Of a stretch of DNA of 64,000 nt, positions 10,354 to 20,099 are shown piece after piece. How positions within the stretch are numbered: the stretch's first letter is position 1; each line of letters opens with the position of its first letter. Source of the DNA: Fen-330 sp050008465 (GTDB lineage Bacteria; Acidobacteriota; Terriglobia; Bryobacterales; Bryobacteraceae); assembly GCA_050008465.1 (NCBI GenBank), contig JBEKMO010000004.1, positions 39,644-103,643 of the forward strand. The letters are read 5' to 3'. The notes beneath the pieces were generated by a model, which did no database searches, was not told where the DNA came from, and saw only the letters and a program-made list of their open reading frames with translations. A program made the translations under genes and the position numbers.

Positions 10354-12309
10354 ATGAGCAGTTTTGGACTATCCCGCGGAGCGGAGGTGCGGCCATTCAA
10401 GCCGGCGACGGCGACCCACTCCGCCCAAGACAGCGAGACCGCTGTCGGCCGGGCCATCCATTCGGCGGCTCAGGCACTCAGTGATCGGCAACATCAGGAC
10501 GGTTACTGGTGCGGGGACCTGACGGCCGATTCCACGCTTGAATCCGACTACGTCCTGCTCCAGCTTTGGCTGCACCGCCCGGAGGGCAGTTCCTGGAATC
10601 CGCCCACGCGCGGCAGGATCGACCAGTGTTGCCGGGCGATCCTGGAGATGCAGTTGCCAGACGGTGGCTGGAACATATATCCGAACGGGCCCTCCGACGT
10701 GAACGCCTCTGCAAAGGCATACAGCGCATTGAGAATTGCGGGCGCCGACGCGGACTCTCCCGAACTGCTGCGCGCCCGAGCGCGCATCCTGGAACTGGGC
10801 GGGCTTCAGGCCTGCAACAGTTACGTGAGGATCAACCTCAGCCTCTTCGGCCTCTACCCGCGGCGCCGCGTGCCCACGGTACCCCCAGAGATGATGTTGC
10901 TCCCGGGCGACCTCCTGTACGAAATGTCCTCGTGGACGCGCGCCATTGTTGTGCCGCTCTCGATTGTCCAGGCTGCGGGGAAGCACCGGCCGGCACCCGA
11001 GGGCTTGAGCCTGGACGAACTGCTGGTGCCCGGCAAGCGCTTGTCGCTCGGCAGGCGCGACGGTTTGGCGATCCTGTTCCACCACCTGGACCGGCTGCTC
11101 AAGATTTGGGAACGGACGGCGCCCCGCGACATCCGCGCGGCCGCGATTCGCGAAGCCGAACATTGGATTGTCGATCGCACGCGAAACAGCGAGGGGCTGG
11201 GCGCCATTTACCCGGCCATGATGTACCAGATCATGGCCTTTGACAGCCTGGGCTACCCGGCCGATCATCCCGACCTGATCGAGGCGATCAGGCACTTCGA
11301 GAACCTCGTGATCAACCGGGAAGACCGCTTCTGTTTCCAGCCGTGCGCCTCGCCGGTTTGGGACACGGCGATCACCGCGTTTGCGCTGGGCGAAGCGGGG
11401 CTGGCGGACCCCGCCGCGCTCACACGAGCAGCCGACTGGCTGATCCGGAAAGAGGTGCGGCGAAGGGGCGACTGGTCGGTCAAGCGGCCCAAACTGGAGC
11501 CCTCGGGTTGGGCCTTCGAATTCGCCAACGAGCATTATCCGGACATTGACGATACGGCGATGGTTCTGCTGACCTTCTGCCACGCCCGAGCGTCGGATGC
11601 GGCGGCCCAGCAGCGATGCACCGGGCGGGCGCTGAAATGGCTGCTGGGCATGCAGTCGCGCGACGGAGGCTGGGCGGCGTTCGACGTGGACAACAACTGG
11701 ACGATATTGAACAAGGTGCCGTTTGCCGATCACAACGCCATGCTCGACCCCACCTGTCCGGACATCACGGGCCGGGTCCTGGATGCCCTGGCGCACCACG
11801 GCTACACGCATGGACACTCCGCCGTCGATTCCGCGGTCCGCTACCTTCTGAAGCACCAGAGTCCGGAGGGTTGCTGGTACGGACGGTGGGGCGTGAACTA
11901 CCTGTACGGGACCTTTCTGGCGCTTCGTGGGCTATGCGCGAGCGGGCACCCCGGGGCGCGCGCGGCCGTCAAGCGTGGCGCCGAATGGCTCCATTCCGTG
12001 CAGAACCAGGATGGCGGCTGGGGCGAGAGTTGCGCGGGCTATCAGGCGAAGCACTTTGTCGAGGCTCCCAGCACACCGTCGCAGACCGCGTGGGCGCTGC
12101 TGGGACTGGTTGCGGCCGGAGATGGAGAATCGGCCGCGGCTAGGCGGGGAGTTCGGTACTTATTGGACACCCAACTGCCGGACGGAACCTGGGAGGAGCA
12201 CCTGGCAACCGGCACGGGCTTCCCAGGCGTGTTCTTCCTGTCGTATCACCTCTACAGGCAGTACTTCCCGCTGCTGGCGTTGGCATCCTGCCACCCCACG
12301 AACTCGTGA
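10354..12309 (+). CDS. shc: Squalene-hopene cyclase
   Basis: 651 residues. The protonating DXDD motif is DIDD at 397-400, followed by TAM. Several QW motifs are visible (QLPDGGWNIY near 100, QSRDGGWAAFD, QSPEGCWYGRWG, QNQDGGWGES, QLPDGTWEE). The N-terminal QHQDGYWCGDLTADSTLESDYVLL is standard for the family. The enzyme cyclises squalene to hopene/hopanol at the inner membrane, the first committed step to hopanoids, which are common in Acidobacteriota. The stop overlaps the next start as GTGA. Confidence 0.96.
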   Translation: MSSFGLSRGAEVRPFKPATATHSAQDSETAVGRAIHSAAQALSDRQHQDGYWCGDLTADSTLESDYVLLQLWLHRPEGSSWNPPTRGRIDQCCRAILEMQLPDGGWNIYPNGPSDVNASAKAYSALRIAGADADSPELLRARARILELGGLQACNSYVRINLSLFGLYPRRRVPTVPPEMMLLPGDLLYEMSSWTRAIVVPLSIVQAAGKHRPAPEGLSLDELLVPGKRLSLGRRDGLAILFHHLDRLLKIWERTAPRDIRAAAIREAEHWIVDRTRNSEGLGAIYPAMMYQIMAFDSLGYPADHPDLIEAIRHFENLVINREDRFCFQPCASPVWDTAITAFALGEAGLADPAALTRAADWLIRKEVRRRGDWSVKRPKLEPSGWAFEFANEHYPDIDDTAMVLLTFCHARASDAAAQQRCTGRALKWLLGMQSRDGGWAAFDVDNNWTILNKVPFADHNAMLDPTCPDITGRVLDALAHHGYTHGHSAVDSAVRYLLKHQSPEGCWYGRWGVNYLYGTFLALRGLCASGHPGARAAVKRGAEWLHSVQNQDGGWGESCAGYQAKHFVEAPSTPSQTAWALLGLVAAGDGESAAARRGVRYLLDTQLPDGTWEEHLATGTGFPGVFFLSYHLYRQYFPLLALASCHPTNS

Positions 12310-14366
12310 AACCAACTTTCCGCTTCCGTGTAGCCATTTTTCTTAGTGCGTTCCTGCTGTTCCAGGTGCAGCCTATGGTGGGGCGGCGCCTCCTGCCCTG
12401 GTTCGGAGGCGGTCCCGCGATCTGGACTGACTGCCTGCTGTTTTTCCAGGTGCTGCTTCTGGCTGGATACGCGTACGCCCACTGGCTGGGGTCGCGCCGG
12501 AGCACGCGGCTGGGAGGGGGGGTGCACATCGGGCTGCTGGCGGCATCGCTCGTGTTCCTGCCGATCGCCCGGCATGCCGACATCTGGAAGCCACTGACGA
12601 GTGGCGATCCCTCCGGCCGGATTCTGTTGCTGCTGGCTGCGACGGTCGGTGGACCGTACTTCATGTTGTCGGCTACGGGTCCTCTCTTACAGCGCTGGTA
12701 CAGCCTGAGCCGGCCGGGCGAGTCGCCATGGCGCTTGTACGCGCTATCGAACCTGGGATCGTTTCTGGCGCTGCTCAGCTACCCTTTCGCGGTGGAGCCT
12801 TACCTGCGCCTCCGCACGCAGGCGTGGATATGGTCGGCCCTGTACGCCGGGTTCGCGGCAGTCTGCGGATGGACGGCCTGGCGGCTTTGTCCCGCGACCC
12901 CGGCTGCCGAAACGGAGGATAGGGGGGCCGGCTCCGCGCCGCGGCCCACGTTTTGGAACGTTCTGCTGTGGCTCGGGCTTTCCGCCTGCGGCTCGACCCT
13001 GCTGCTGGCGACGACGAACCAGATTTCGCAGGGAATTGCGGTGATCCCCTTCCTGTGGGTAGCACCGCTCTCGCTCTACCTGCTCACGTTCATCCTGACC
13101 TTCCACCACGAGCGCTGGTACCGGCGGCCGCTATTCGCCGTGGCCGCCGGCGTGTTCGCTCCAGTCGCCTGCGCGACTGCCGGCCTGGCGCTGATCGTTC
13201 CCGTGTGGGGCCAACTCGGCATCCATCTGTCTACATTGTTCGTCCTATGCATGGTCTGCCATGGGGAGCTGGCACTCGCGCGCCCGTCCCCCCGATATCT
13301 CACGGCCTTCTACCTCACCATTGCCACAGGCGGCGCGTTGGGCGGCGCGTTCGTCGCTCTGGCCGCTCCGCGCTTGTTTGTCGAATTCAGCGAGTACCCT
13401 ATCGGACTGGCGGCGGCCTGCCTGCTGGGGTTTGCCGGATGGCTGCGCACGGGCGCTCTGGGCCAATGGACGGCCCGGAACTTCGCCGTGCGCGTCCCCT
13501 TGATGGCACTCCTCGTCGGGGGAATCACATCGCTCGCGGCGACGGTGGCCAACAGCAGCCGGCCTGCCCTGGTGGACTTACGCAACTTCTACGGCATCCT
13601 GCGGGTCAGCGAGCGCACCGACCTCAATGGCCCGCTGCGCCAACTCACGCACGGGCGCGTCCGGCACGGCTTCCAGTACTTGCGGGATCCGGAACGCGCC
13701 TGGCCAACCTGTTACTACGGGCCGCACAGCGGCGTTGCGATCGCGCTCAACGCCTTCGCGAGCCCCAACCGGCGCGTTGCGGTCATCGGACTCGGCACCG
13801 GCACGCTGGCGGCCTGGGGCCGCCCCGGCGACACGTTTCGTTTCTATGAAATCAACCCGGACGTCCAAGTGATCGCCACCACCTGGTTTTCCTTCCTGAG
13901 GGACTCGAAGGCGCGAACGGAAACCGTGCTTGGCGATGCGCGCGTGCAGATGGAGCGCGAACTGGCCACCGGCCATTCGCAGGATTTCGACGCCATCGCG
14001 GTGGACGCCTTCTCGGGAGACGCCATCCCGATGCACCTGCTCACGGCCGAGTGCGGCGACCTCTACCGGCGGCGCCTCGCGCCGGGAGGCCTTCTGTTGC
14101 TCCATATCTCGAACCGCTCGCTAGACCTCGAGCCGGTGGCCCGCGGGTTGGCGCGGCACCTCGGCTGGAAAGCAGTCCTGTTCCTCTCGGGGCAACATGA
14201 CGAAACGGGTGAACTCAGCTCGAAATGGGTGCTCATCACCACCAATTCTGCATTCCTGGAACAGCCCCGCATCGCCGATCGGGTCTCGGCGTGGCCCGAC
14301 GCGAAGCGTTCCCCCATCACCTGGACCGACGACTTCGCCAGCCTCTGGCATGTTCTGAGATTCTGA
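12306..14366 (+). CDS. Polytopic membrane protein fused to a spermidine-synthase-like domain
   Basis: 686 residues from GTG 12306, overlapping the shc stop by 4 bases. The first 400 residues hold about ten hydrophobic segments. The C-terminal 230 residues are a Rossmann methyltransferase-like fold of the spermidine synthase type: VAVIGLGTGTLAAWG (motif I, about 498-512), YEINPDV (about 521-527) and AVDAFSGDAIPMHLLT (about 562-577). Such fusions are common in soil bacteria and their reaction is not established; the polyamine-binding residues are not clearly conserved. Coupling to squalene-hopene cyclase hints at a membrane-lipid link, which is inference only. Confidence 0.75.
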   Translation: MKPTFRFRVAIFLSAFLLFQVQPMVGRRLLPWFGGGPAIWTDCLLFFQVLLLAGYAYAHWLGSRRSTRLGGGVHIGLLAASLVFLPIARHADIWKPLTSGDPSGRILLLLAATVGGPYFMLSATGPLLQRWYSLSRPGESPWRLYALSNLGSFLALLSYPFAVEPYLRLRTQAWIWSALYAGFAAVCGWTAWRLCPATPAAETEDRGAGSAPRPTFWNVLLWLGLSACGSTLLLATTNQISQGIAVIPFLWVAPLSLYLLTFILTFHHERWYRRPLFAVAAGVFAPVACATAGLALIVPVWGQLGIHLSTLFVLCMVCHGELALARPSPRYLTAFYLTIATGGALGGAFVALAAPRLFVEFSEYPIGLAAACLLGFAGWLRTGALGQWTARNFAVRVPLMALLVGGITSLAATVANSSRPALVDLRNFYGILRVSERTDLNGPLRQLTHGRVRHGFQYLRDPERAWPTCYYGPHSGVAIALNAFASPNRRVAVIGLGTGTLAAWGRPGDTFRFYEINPDVQVIATTWFSFLRDSKARTETVLGDARVQMERELATGHSQDFDAIAVDAFSGDAIPMHLLTAECGDLYRRRLAPGGLLLLHISNRSLDLEPVARGLARHLGWKAVLFLSGQHDETGELSSKWVLITTNSAFLEQPRIADRVSAWPDAKRSPITWTDDFASLWHVLRF

Positions 14367-14381
14367 ACGGTGGCGGCGGGA

Positions 14382-15179
14382 TCATCCCGCTGGATCGGAC
14401 CGAGCGGCGCGCCGGTAGAGATCGAGCAGTTGCTCGAGGGAAAGTTGCTCTGCCCGGAGCCGGGCCTCGGGCCAGGCGGCTGCCTGCTTGCCGTAGAAGG
14501 GCTGGAGGTTGTTGCGGAGGGTCTTTCGTTTGTGCTGGAAGGCGCGACCCGCGAACTCCAGGAAGGCCGCGGGATTGGGGAGATCCAGGGCGGGCGGCCG
14601 GGGCGTGAAGCGGACGGCGGCTGAATCCACCTTGGGAGGAGGGGAGAAGGCGCCCGGCGGGACTCGGAACAGGATTTCCGGCGCTGTGAATAGGTTCGTC
14701 AGGACAGTATGGTAGCCGTATTCGCGGGTGCCGGGACGGGCGGTAAGCCGTTCGGCAACCTCCCTTTGCGTCAGCACGACAGCGCGGCGCAGCAGCGGGC
14801 CGAGGGCGAAGATTCTCTCCAGGATCGGCGAAGTGATGTAGTAGGGGAGGTTGCCTGCGACGACCGCGGGTCCCCACTGGGAAAGGTCGCTATCCAGAAC
14901 GTCCGCCTCGAGGACGGTCAGTCCGGGGGCGTCCCGGAACCGTTCGCGGAGGGATTCCGCGAGGCGCGGGTCGATTTCGATGGCGACGACGCGAGCCGCG
15001 CGGACCAGGAGGAATTCGGTGAGCGCGCCGCGCCCGGGACCGATTTCAACAACCAGCGGTTCCGGGAGGGGACACGCAGCCTCGGCCAGGCGTTGAAGAG
15101 TAAGCCGGCGGATCAGAAAATGCTGTCCGAGTCTGCGGCCGGAGCGCTGGGTGGCGGTCGCGGTTCGGTTCGGGGCCAC
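14382..15179 (-). CDS. rsmA: 16S rRNA dimethyladenosine transferase RsmA (KsgA)
   Basis: 265 residues from GTG 15179. This start shares one base with the upstream anti-sigma stop (TAGTG) and places the family motif GQHFL close to the N-terminus. Motif I is VEIGPGRGALTE, and the N6-adenine motif is NLPYYI followed by TSP. The enzyme dimethylates two adjacent adenines near the 3' end of 16S rRNA during 30S maturation. Position after a sigma/anti-sigma pair suggests partial co-transcription with the stress operon. A longer frame runs to 15248 but would overlap the upstream gene by 70 bases. Confidence 0.93.
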   Translation of the reverse strand: MAPNRTATATQRSGRRLGQHFLIRRLTLQRLAEAACPLPEPLVVEIGPGRGALTEFLLVRAARVVAIEIDPRLAESLRERFRDAPGLTVLEADVLDSDLSQWGPAVVAGNLPYYITSPILERIFALGPLLRRAVVLTQREVAERLTARPGTREYGYHTVLTNLFTAPEILFRVPPGAFSPPPKVDSAAVRFTPRPPALDLPNPAAFLEFAGRAFQHKRKTLRNNLQPFYGKQAAAWPEARLRAEQLSLEQLLDLYRRAARSDPAG

Positions 15180-15859
15180 TAGCCTTTCACGGTGACCAGG
15201 CTCCGGTGGAGCGACAGGCGTATCTTGCCGAACCTTGGCGCGCCCCACGCAGTGGCCGGGGTGAACTCCATGAACAGCAGCTTGTTCTCGATGGCGCTCC
15301 TCAGTTCGTTGTTCTTGCCGAGGCTGGGACCCTGGGTGACAGCGTAATCGATCATCCGGCCCTGCCCGTCAACCAGGACTTCGACCACGAAGTCCTCTTC
15401 GGGAAGGGCGAACGAATTCTGGTCCTTCACGGTGGGCTCGGTGAACAGAGCAACCTGAACGTCGTTGCTGAGATTGCGCTGGAATGCAAAGGTGGGCATG
15501 AGCATGCTGAACAACAGCATGGCGGAGATCAGCCCCCCGGCCAGCGGAATCGCAAGCGGTCGCATCAGATTCTCCACCCAGAGGTGGAACTGCTCGGCAA
15601 AACGCCGGAAGGGATGCTTCCGGGCAAGCAACCGGCTGCGCTCCTGGGAGGCCATCACACGCAAGACACTGCTCAAGCGGGCAGGAGGGGCGACCGCAGG
15701 CAATTCCCCCACCGCGTCCCGAACGCGGGTCAACTCCCGGAACTGAACTTCGCAAGCCGGACAGCCAGCCAGGTGCTCCAACACGTCCCGCCTCTCCTCA
15801 CCAGAGAGGCAACCATCGAGATGAGCGGAGAGTGAATACTGTACGTTTCTGCAAGTCAT
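15179..15859 (-). CDS. Zinc-finger anti-sigma factor with one membrane span
   Basis: 226 residues. The N-terminus is an anti-sigma zinc-finger domain: an early cysteine (C3), then SAHLDG and HLAGCPACE (HX3CX2C, about 29-36). A single transmembrane segment follows at about 103-125 (AIPLAGGLISAMLLFSMLMP). The outer part ends in a TonB-C-like segment (VEVLVDGQGRMIDYAV...). It lies 4 bases after the ECF sigma stop and is therefore the likely cognate inhibitor. The periplasmic portion probably senses the signal; the stimulus is unknown. Confidence 0.85.
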   Translation of the reverse strand: MTCRNVQYSLSAHLDGCLSGEERRDVLEHLAGCPACEVQFRELTRVRDAVGELPAVAPPARLSSVLRVMASQERSRLLARKHPFRRFAEQFHLWVENLMRPLAIPLAGGLISAMLLFSMLMPTFAFQRNLSNDVQVALFTEPTVKDQNSFALPEEDFVVEVLVDGQGRMIDYAVTQGPSLGKNNELRSAIENKLLFMEFTPATAWGAPRFGKIRLSLHRSLVTVKG

Positions 15860-15863
15860 ACGT

Positions 15864-16550
15864 TCACTCAGCCGGTTGTGGCGTCCAACGTAGGGCCGGC
15901 TCCGGCTCCAGCCGGCCCGCCAGTTCTTTGCGCAAGGCCTCGCGCCCGCGCAGAATGCGGGACTTCACGGTCCCCATCGCAACCTGAAGAATATCCGCTA
16001 TTTCCTCGTAACTGAGCTCCTCGATATCCCGCAAGACAACGGCGGTACGGAAGCTCGGGTTCAAATGGTTGAGCGCCGCCTCTACCAGGGCGTGCCGCTC
16101 CCGATCCGCAGCGCAGTCATAAGGGGAACGACCGGGGTCGGGCACGGTCTGGTAATAGCCCAGGCTGCCCTCTTCCTCGCTCTCCAAGCCGACTTCCTGC
16201 CGGCGATGGCGGCCATACCATCGCTGGTAGTTGTAGGCCTCATTGACTGCAACCCGGTAGATCCAAGTCTTCAGGCTGCTATCGCCGCGAAAAGCGCCTA
16301 TCTTGCGAAAGATCTTTAAGAAAACCTCCTGGACGACATCGCAGGCGTCGGCAGGGTCGCTCAGCAAACGGGAGACGAGATTATAGACCGGCTGCTGAAA
16401 ATCCGTAATCAGGACCTCGTAAGCCTTTTCCTCGCCCCTCCTGAGGCCCTCTACCAGCCACTTGTGGTCATAAGTATCCCCGCGATCCAGCGGGACCGCG
16501 ACCGGCTCAACAAAAGCCGGTTCGCCGAGATGAAGGGAAGTATCCGCCAC
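15864..16550 (-). CDS. ECF-type RNA polymerase sigma factor (sigma-E-like)
   Basis: 228 residues with region 2 (DACDVVQEVFLKIFRKIGAFRGDSSLKTWIYRVAVNEAYNYQR, about 68-110) and region 4 (LNHLNPSFRTAVVLRDIEELSYEEIADILQVAMGTVKSRILRGREALRKEL, about 158-208). No region 3 is present. The anti-sigma gene follows after 4 bases. A promoter with the exact sigma-E -35 hexamer GGAACTT precedes the gene, which suggests it transcribes itself. An M1 peptidase gene lies upstream on the same strand. Confidence 0.92.
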   Translation of the reverse strand: MADTSLHLGEPAFVEPVAVPLDRGDTYDHKWLVEGLRRGEEKAYEVLITDFQQPVYNLVSRLLSDPADACDVVQEVFLKIFRKIGAFRGDSSLKTWIYRVAVNEAYNYQRWYGRHRRQEVGLESEEEGSLGYYQTVPDPGRSPYDCAADRERHALVEAALNHLNPSFRTAVVLRDIEELSYEEIADILQVAMGTVKSRILRGREALRKELAGRLEPEPALRWTPQPAE

Positions 16551-16612
16551 GATGGCGCCTCGATGGCAAATTCACCTTCAACGTTAGCAGGTAATCGGAC
16601 TTCCTTCAATCC

Positions 16613-16642
16613 TATAGACACCGCTGGGGCGCGTAAAGTTCC
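16613..16642 (-). promoter_or_regulatory. Sigma-E/ECF-type promoter of the sigma-anti-sigma operon
   Basis: Minus strand: GGAACTT at 16642-16636, 17-base spacer, TCTATA at 16618-16613, then about 60 bases to the sigma start. This closely matches the sigma-E consensus (GGAACTT, 16-17 bases, TCTRA) known from enteric rpoE promoters. It indicates positive autoregulation. Confidence 0.65.
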
Positions 16643-16732
16643 CCCCAAGTACCAGTGGCTGACCGGCACGGGAAGCGGGCGAGTACCGGGAGTACCTGGG
16701 GAGGCCAGGAACAGCAGGGAGCGGACAGGCCC

Positions 16733-19150
16733 TTACTTCCGCAGCACGCTGTTGTTGGGATCCAGCAGCACCTTGGTGGGCGCCTGCTTCAGCGTCACGC
16801 TGAACGAGACCGGTTCGCTGGCGGTCCGGACCCAGCGCACCAGCGGCTTGCCCTTCGCCACCTGGATTTCGACCGGCACGAGCGCGCTGAAGTCCTCGTC
16901 CACCTCGCTCTGCGTGATGGTGCCATTCAGTTGGACGGCCGGCGCTTTGCCGGTCACCTTGTAGCTGAGCTTCAGCGCCGGGATGCCCGTGCCATATATC
17001 CACTGGTCGAAGAACGCCTCCAGTTGAGCGTCGAGGGACCTTGGGGGGAGACTCTCGGCAACCGCGCGCCGGAACTGGTCGGTGGTAACCGCCTGGAACT
17101 GGTAACGTTGCCGGAACTGGCCGAGCATCGCCAAGAAGCGCTCCTCGCCCATTCGCTGGCGGAGCATGTGCATGATCCACGACCCTTTCTCGTAAGTGAT
17201 CACCCGCCAGCCGTCCGGCGCCTGAGAGTTGTGGAGGCGTGGCCCCCAGATGATAGGTCCGATGGAATCCACGGCGTTTCCGCCGCCGGTCTTCGCGAGC
17301 AGGTGGGTCCTGTAATTGGCCAGCACCGTGTCCACGGCGCGGATGCCCTTGCGCTTCTCCAGGTACAGCAGCGCCGAGTAATTGGCCAGCGCCTCCATAA
17401 TCCAGTCATCTTCGTAGCTGGCCGTCGTCACCACGTTGCCCCACCATTGATGGGCGGTTTCGTGGGCGTGCAGGATCTCGGAGTAGAACAACTCGGCAAC
17501 CTCACTGCGCGCGGCGGCGGGCCTCTGTTTCGGGTCGAGATATACCAGGGTCGAGAGGTAAATCAGGCCGGGAAAGCCCTGGCCGAACGTCCCGGGAATC
17601 GGCGCGATCGTCAAATGTTTCTGCACGGGCGGCCCGAAATGCGACGCCATGAACTCGAGGGCGCCCGTGATCTCCAGCGCCAGATGCTGCAGCCGCGCCG
17701 CCGGGTCGATCTCGGGCATGTCCAGAGGGTAGGGAGCCAAGTCCACGGTCCAGCGCTGATTGCCGGGCGGCCCGATCCTCGGCTGGGGTAGCAGAATGGT
17801 CCGTTGCTGGGAATTGCGGGCGAGCGCGGTTTCGACAGTCCGGTTCGCGTAAACGTCCACGGTGTAACCGCTCCGAGCCACCGTCTGCCGGTCATATCTG
17901 CCGAGGTTGAACCCCGCCATGCGCACTGCGGAGTCCGTGCGGTGGCGTGTGACATGCCAGGGGCTGGAAACGCTGTCTTCCACGATCTTCCCGGTGGCGA
18001 CCAGATCCAGGTCCTCGGGGTAACGGAATGTCAGGTCGTAGCGGGCGAACTGACCCGGGCGGTGGGGGTACCAGGAGCCGCGGGCGCCGACGAAATACAC
18101 GTGGTTGCCGGCATCCGAGATCACGTCGCCCTCGTGCTGGAACTCGACTTGGTATTCGCGCCCGGGTTGCAACGGCTTGGCCGGCACCACCAGGAAGGTC
18201 TCGTTGAGATCGCCCCGGATCAGGTTCGAGCGCAGCGAACTGGGTTGGAACACCTCGGCAGGCTCGCCGTCGATGCGCGCCTCGGTCACGCGCATCTGCA
18301 CGGAAATGTCGAAGGACAAAGCGCGCCGGGCTTCCACGCCCGGGCTGACGGTGGCCTGCGTGACGACGCGGAGGTGAAGGTTGGGATTCAGGGTGGCATC
18401 GATGTGGTAGCTGGTCACGCGCAGATCTTCGTCCGGCAGGACCCGGGTCCGGTTCCGGAAGGACCGCGCCTGGAACCGAGTCCAGGTGTCGAAGTACGCC
18501 TGATCCTGCCGGAATGCCACTTGGCCAAGGCTGATCTGCTCGCGTGCCCGCGGGTCGTAGGTTGCATCGAAATTGCCAAGCTTGCGCCCACTCACCGCCA
18601 TGTAGAGGAATCCCAGCGCAGCCCGGTTCTCGGCGAGCAAGTCCTTCACCAGCCGGATCTGGAAGCTGGAGGAGAAGTTCCGCATCGCGGGGGCCCAGGA
18701 TTGCGCGAGCAGCAGGCCGCGCTCGGCGCTCTTGCGGGGCTCGCCGCTTGCCTGGATCTGCTTCACGAGCTGGGCGTAGGTATCGTCGGTGAAAACCAGT
18801 ATGGCGCCGTCGAAGTGCTCGCTCAGGTTGGGTGCACGGGCGTAAGAAGCCAGCGACATCCGCTCGGAACGCGTCGGGGGGAGCACCAGCAGCTCGGCGT
18901 CGCCCCCCTCGATGTCGCCGCTGAACACGGCGGAGAGCCGTACGCCGTTCACCGCCGCTCCGAAGATCAGGTAGCCTTCGGTGAGGTATACGTGCAGGTC
19001 TTCCTTATCGAAGCGCAGATTTCGGACTTGATAGCACTCCGTGGGATCCAGACCCGCATCGAGAATCCGGCGGCCGAGTTCCGCCGTCGGGCCGTCTGCC
19101 GCCCGGAGCATAGGGACAAGAAGGGCAAAGAGGATCGCGAATCGGTGCAC
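16733..19150 (-). CDS. Secreted M1 family zinc aminopeptidase-like protein
   Basis: 805 residues from GTG 19150, chosen because it begins a clean signal peptide (RFAILFALLVPMLRA) with a purine-rich ribosome site. The zinc motif is HETAHQWWG (HEXXH at 563-567) with the third ligand in EALANYSALLYLEK about 20 residues on. A domain of about 230 residues of unknown function precedes the M1 catalytic fold, as in other acidobacterial M1 proteins. It likely trims peptides in the periplasm or outside. It lies 182 bases upstream of the sigma gene on the same strand. A longer frame to 19192 lacks a good signal peptide. Confidence 0.85.
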   Translation of the reverse strand: MHRFAILFALLVPMLRAADGPTAELGRRILDAGLDPTECYQVRNLRFDKEDLHVYLTEGYLIFGAAVNGVRLSAVFSGDIEGGDAELLVLPPTRSERMSLASYARAPNLSEHFDGAILVFTDDTYAQLVKQIQASGEPRKSAERGLLLAQSWAPAMRNFSSSFQIRLVKDLLAENRAALGFLYMAVSGRKLGNFDATYDPRAREQISLGQVAFRQDQAYFDTWTRFQARSFRNRTRVLPDEDLRVTSYHIDATLNPNLHLRVVTQATVSPGVEARRALSFDISVQMRVTEARIDGEPAEVFQPSSLRSNLIRGDLNETFLVVPAKPLQPGREYQVEFQHEGDVISDAGNHVYFVGARGSWYPHRPGQFARYDLTFRYPEDLDLVATGKIVEDSVSSPWHVTRHRTDSAVRMAGFNLGRYDRQTVARSGYTVDVYANRTVETALARNSQQRTILLPQPRIGPPGNQRWTVDLAPYPLDMPEIDPAARLQHLALEITGALEFMASHFGPPVQKHLTIAPIPGTFGQGFPGLIYLSTLVYLDPKQRPAAARSEVAELFYSEILHAHETAHQWWGNVVTTASYEDDWIMEALANYSALLYLEKRKGIRAVDTVLANYRTHLLAKTGGGNAVDSIGPIIWGPRLHNSQAPDGWRVITYEKGSWIMHMLRQRMGEERFLAMLGQFRQRYQFQAVTTDQFRRAVAESLPPRSLDAQLEAFFDQWIYGTGIPALKLSYKVTGKAPAVQLNGTITQSEVDEDFSALVPVEIQVAKGKPLVRWVRTASEPVSFSVTLKQAPTKVLLDPNNSVLRK

Positions 19151-19223
19151 CCCTATAGGGTAGGATATCCCCTCGGTCCTTTCCAGGGGCACTTTCGCGG
19201 GCCGATTCGGTCGGCCCAGGGCT

Positions 19224-20099
19224 CTACTTGGCGGCGGTCTTCTGATACCCGGCGGGAGGAGCGAACTCCGCAGCCGGAATCGTGGCCGTGGAGAAGCCGC
19301 TCGATTCGATGGTCATCTCCATCATGCTGCCCCCCGAGGACCCCGCCCCGCCCATCCTTGCCAGGGCCGCTTCAGCCATTTTCGCCTGCTCGCCGCCCTT
19401 CGCCTTCATGGCCTCCAACTGAGCCCGCGCCTGAGCCATCCCCTGCTGCATCTGCGCGGTTTGGGCCGCATCGCCCGCCGCACCCATCTTCATGATCTGC
19501 AATACCGGGACGCCATTCAGGTTGGCCATCTTCCTCTGCAATTCGGCCATGTTCTTCTGCATTCCCGCGCCGCTCCCGCGCATCATTGCCGCCCACCCGG
19601 GTCCGCTGGAAATCCTCTGATGTAAGGAGCGCAGCTCCTGGTAGCCCGGCACGTCGGGCGAGACCCAGAGTTCCATGGTCATGCGCATTTTCATAGCGGC
19701 GCCCTGCTGCCGCGCCTGGGGGCTGTCCATTTCCATGGTCATGATGACCTGGCGGCAGTTGAAGCCGCTGATTACCTTGCGCTGGCCTGTTTCCTGGACA
19801 TCGACGTTCACCTCGACGCCGGCCTGGCCCGCCTGGGACGCAACCTCGCCGAAAGGCATCACGGAGTACGTCTTCTGAGCGTGATTGATGTGGGTAATGG
19901 TCTGCGAGCCGAAGTCCATGATCATGGCGTGGTCCCCGGTATCGACCTTCATCTTGTCGCCCTTGATCAGAGTATGCGTTGGGCGGGCCGCACTGGCCGG
20001 CATCATTCCCCCGCCCTTCATCGTTGAGGTGTACGAAAAATCCGCATGAACGGCGACCGATCCCGCCACCGCCAGCACCAGCACAGCAGTCAGTTTCAT
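19224..20099 (-). CDS. Secreted DUF4412-like protein
   Basis: 291 residues from ATG 20099, with an AAGGGGG ribosome site and a signal peptide (MKLTAVLVLAVAGSVAVHA). The body begins as DUF4412-type periplasmic proteins do (DFSYTSTMKG..., then KGDKMKVDTGDHAMIMDFGSQTITHIN...YSVMPF). The middle is methionine- and glutamine-rich and helical (about 180-260), containing QKNMAELQRKMANL and QMQQGMAQARAQLEAMKAK. Function is unknown; the fold resembles lipoprotein-binding beta-sheet proteins. A longer frame to 20216 has no ribosome site or export signal. Confidence 0.75.
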   Translation of the reverse strand: MKLTAVLVLAVAGSVAVHADFSYTSTMKGGGMMPASAARPTHTLIKGDKMKVDTGDHAMIMDFGSQTITHINHAQKTYSVMPFGEVASQAGQAGVEVNVDVQETGQRKVISGFNCRQVIMTMEMDSPQARQQGAAMKMRMTMELWVSPDVPGYQELRSLHQRISSGPGWAAMMRGSGAGMQKNMAELQRKMANLNGVPVLQIMKMGAAGDAAQTAQMQQGMAQARAQLEAMKAKGGEQAKMAEAALARMGGAGSSGGSMMEMTIESSGFSTATIPAAEFAPPAGYQKTAAK

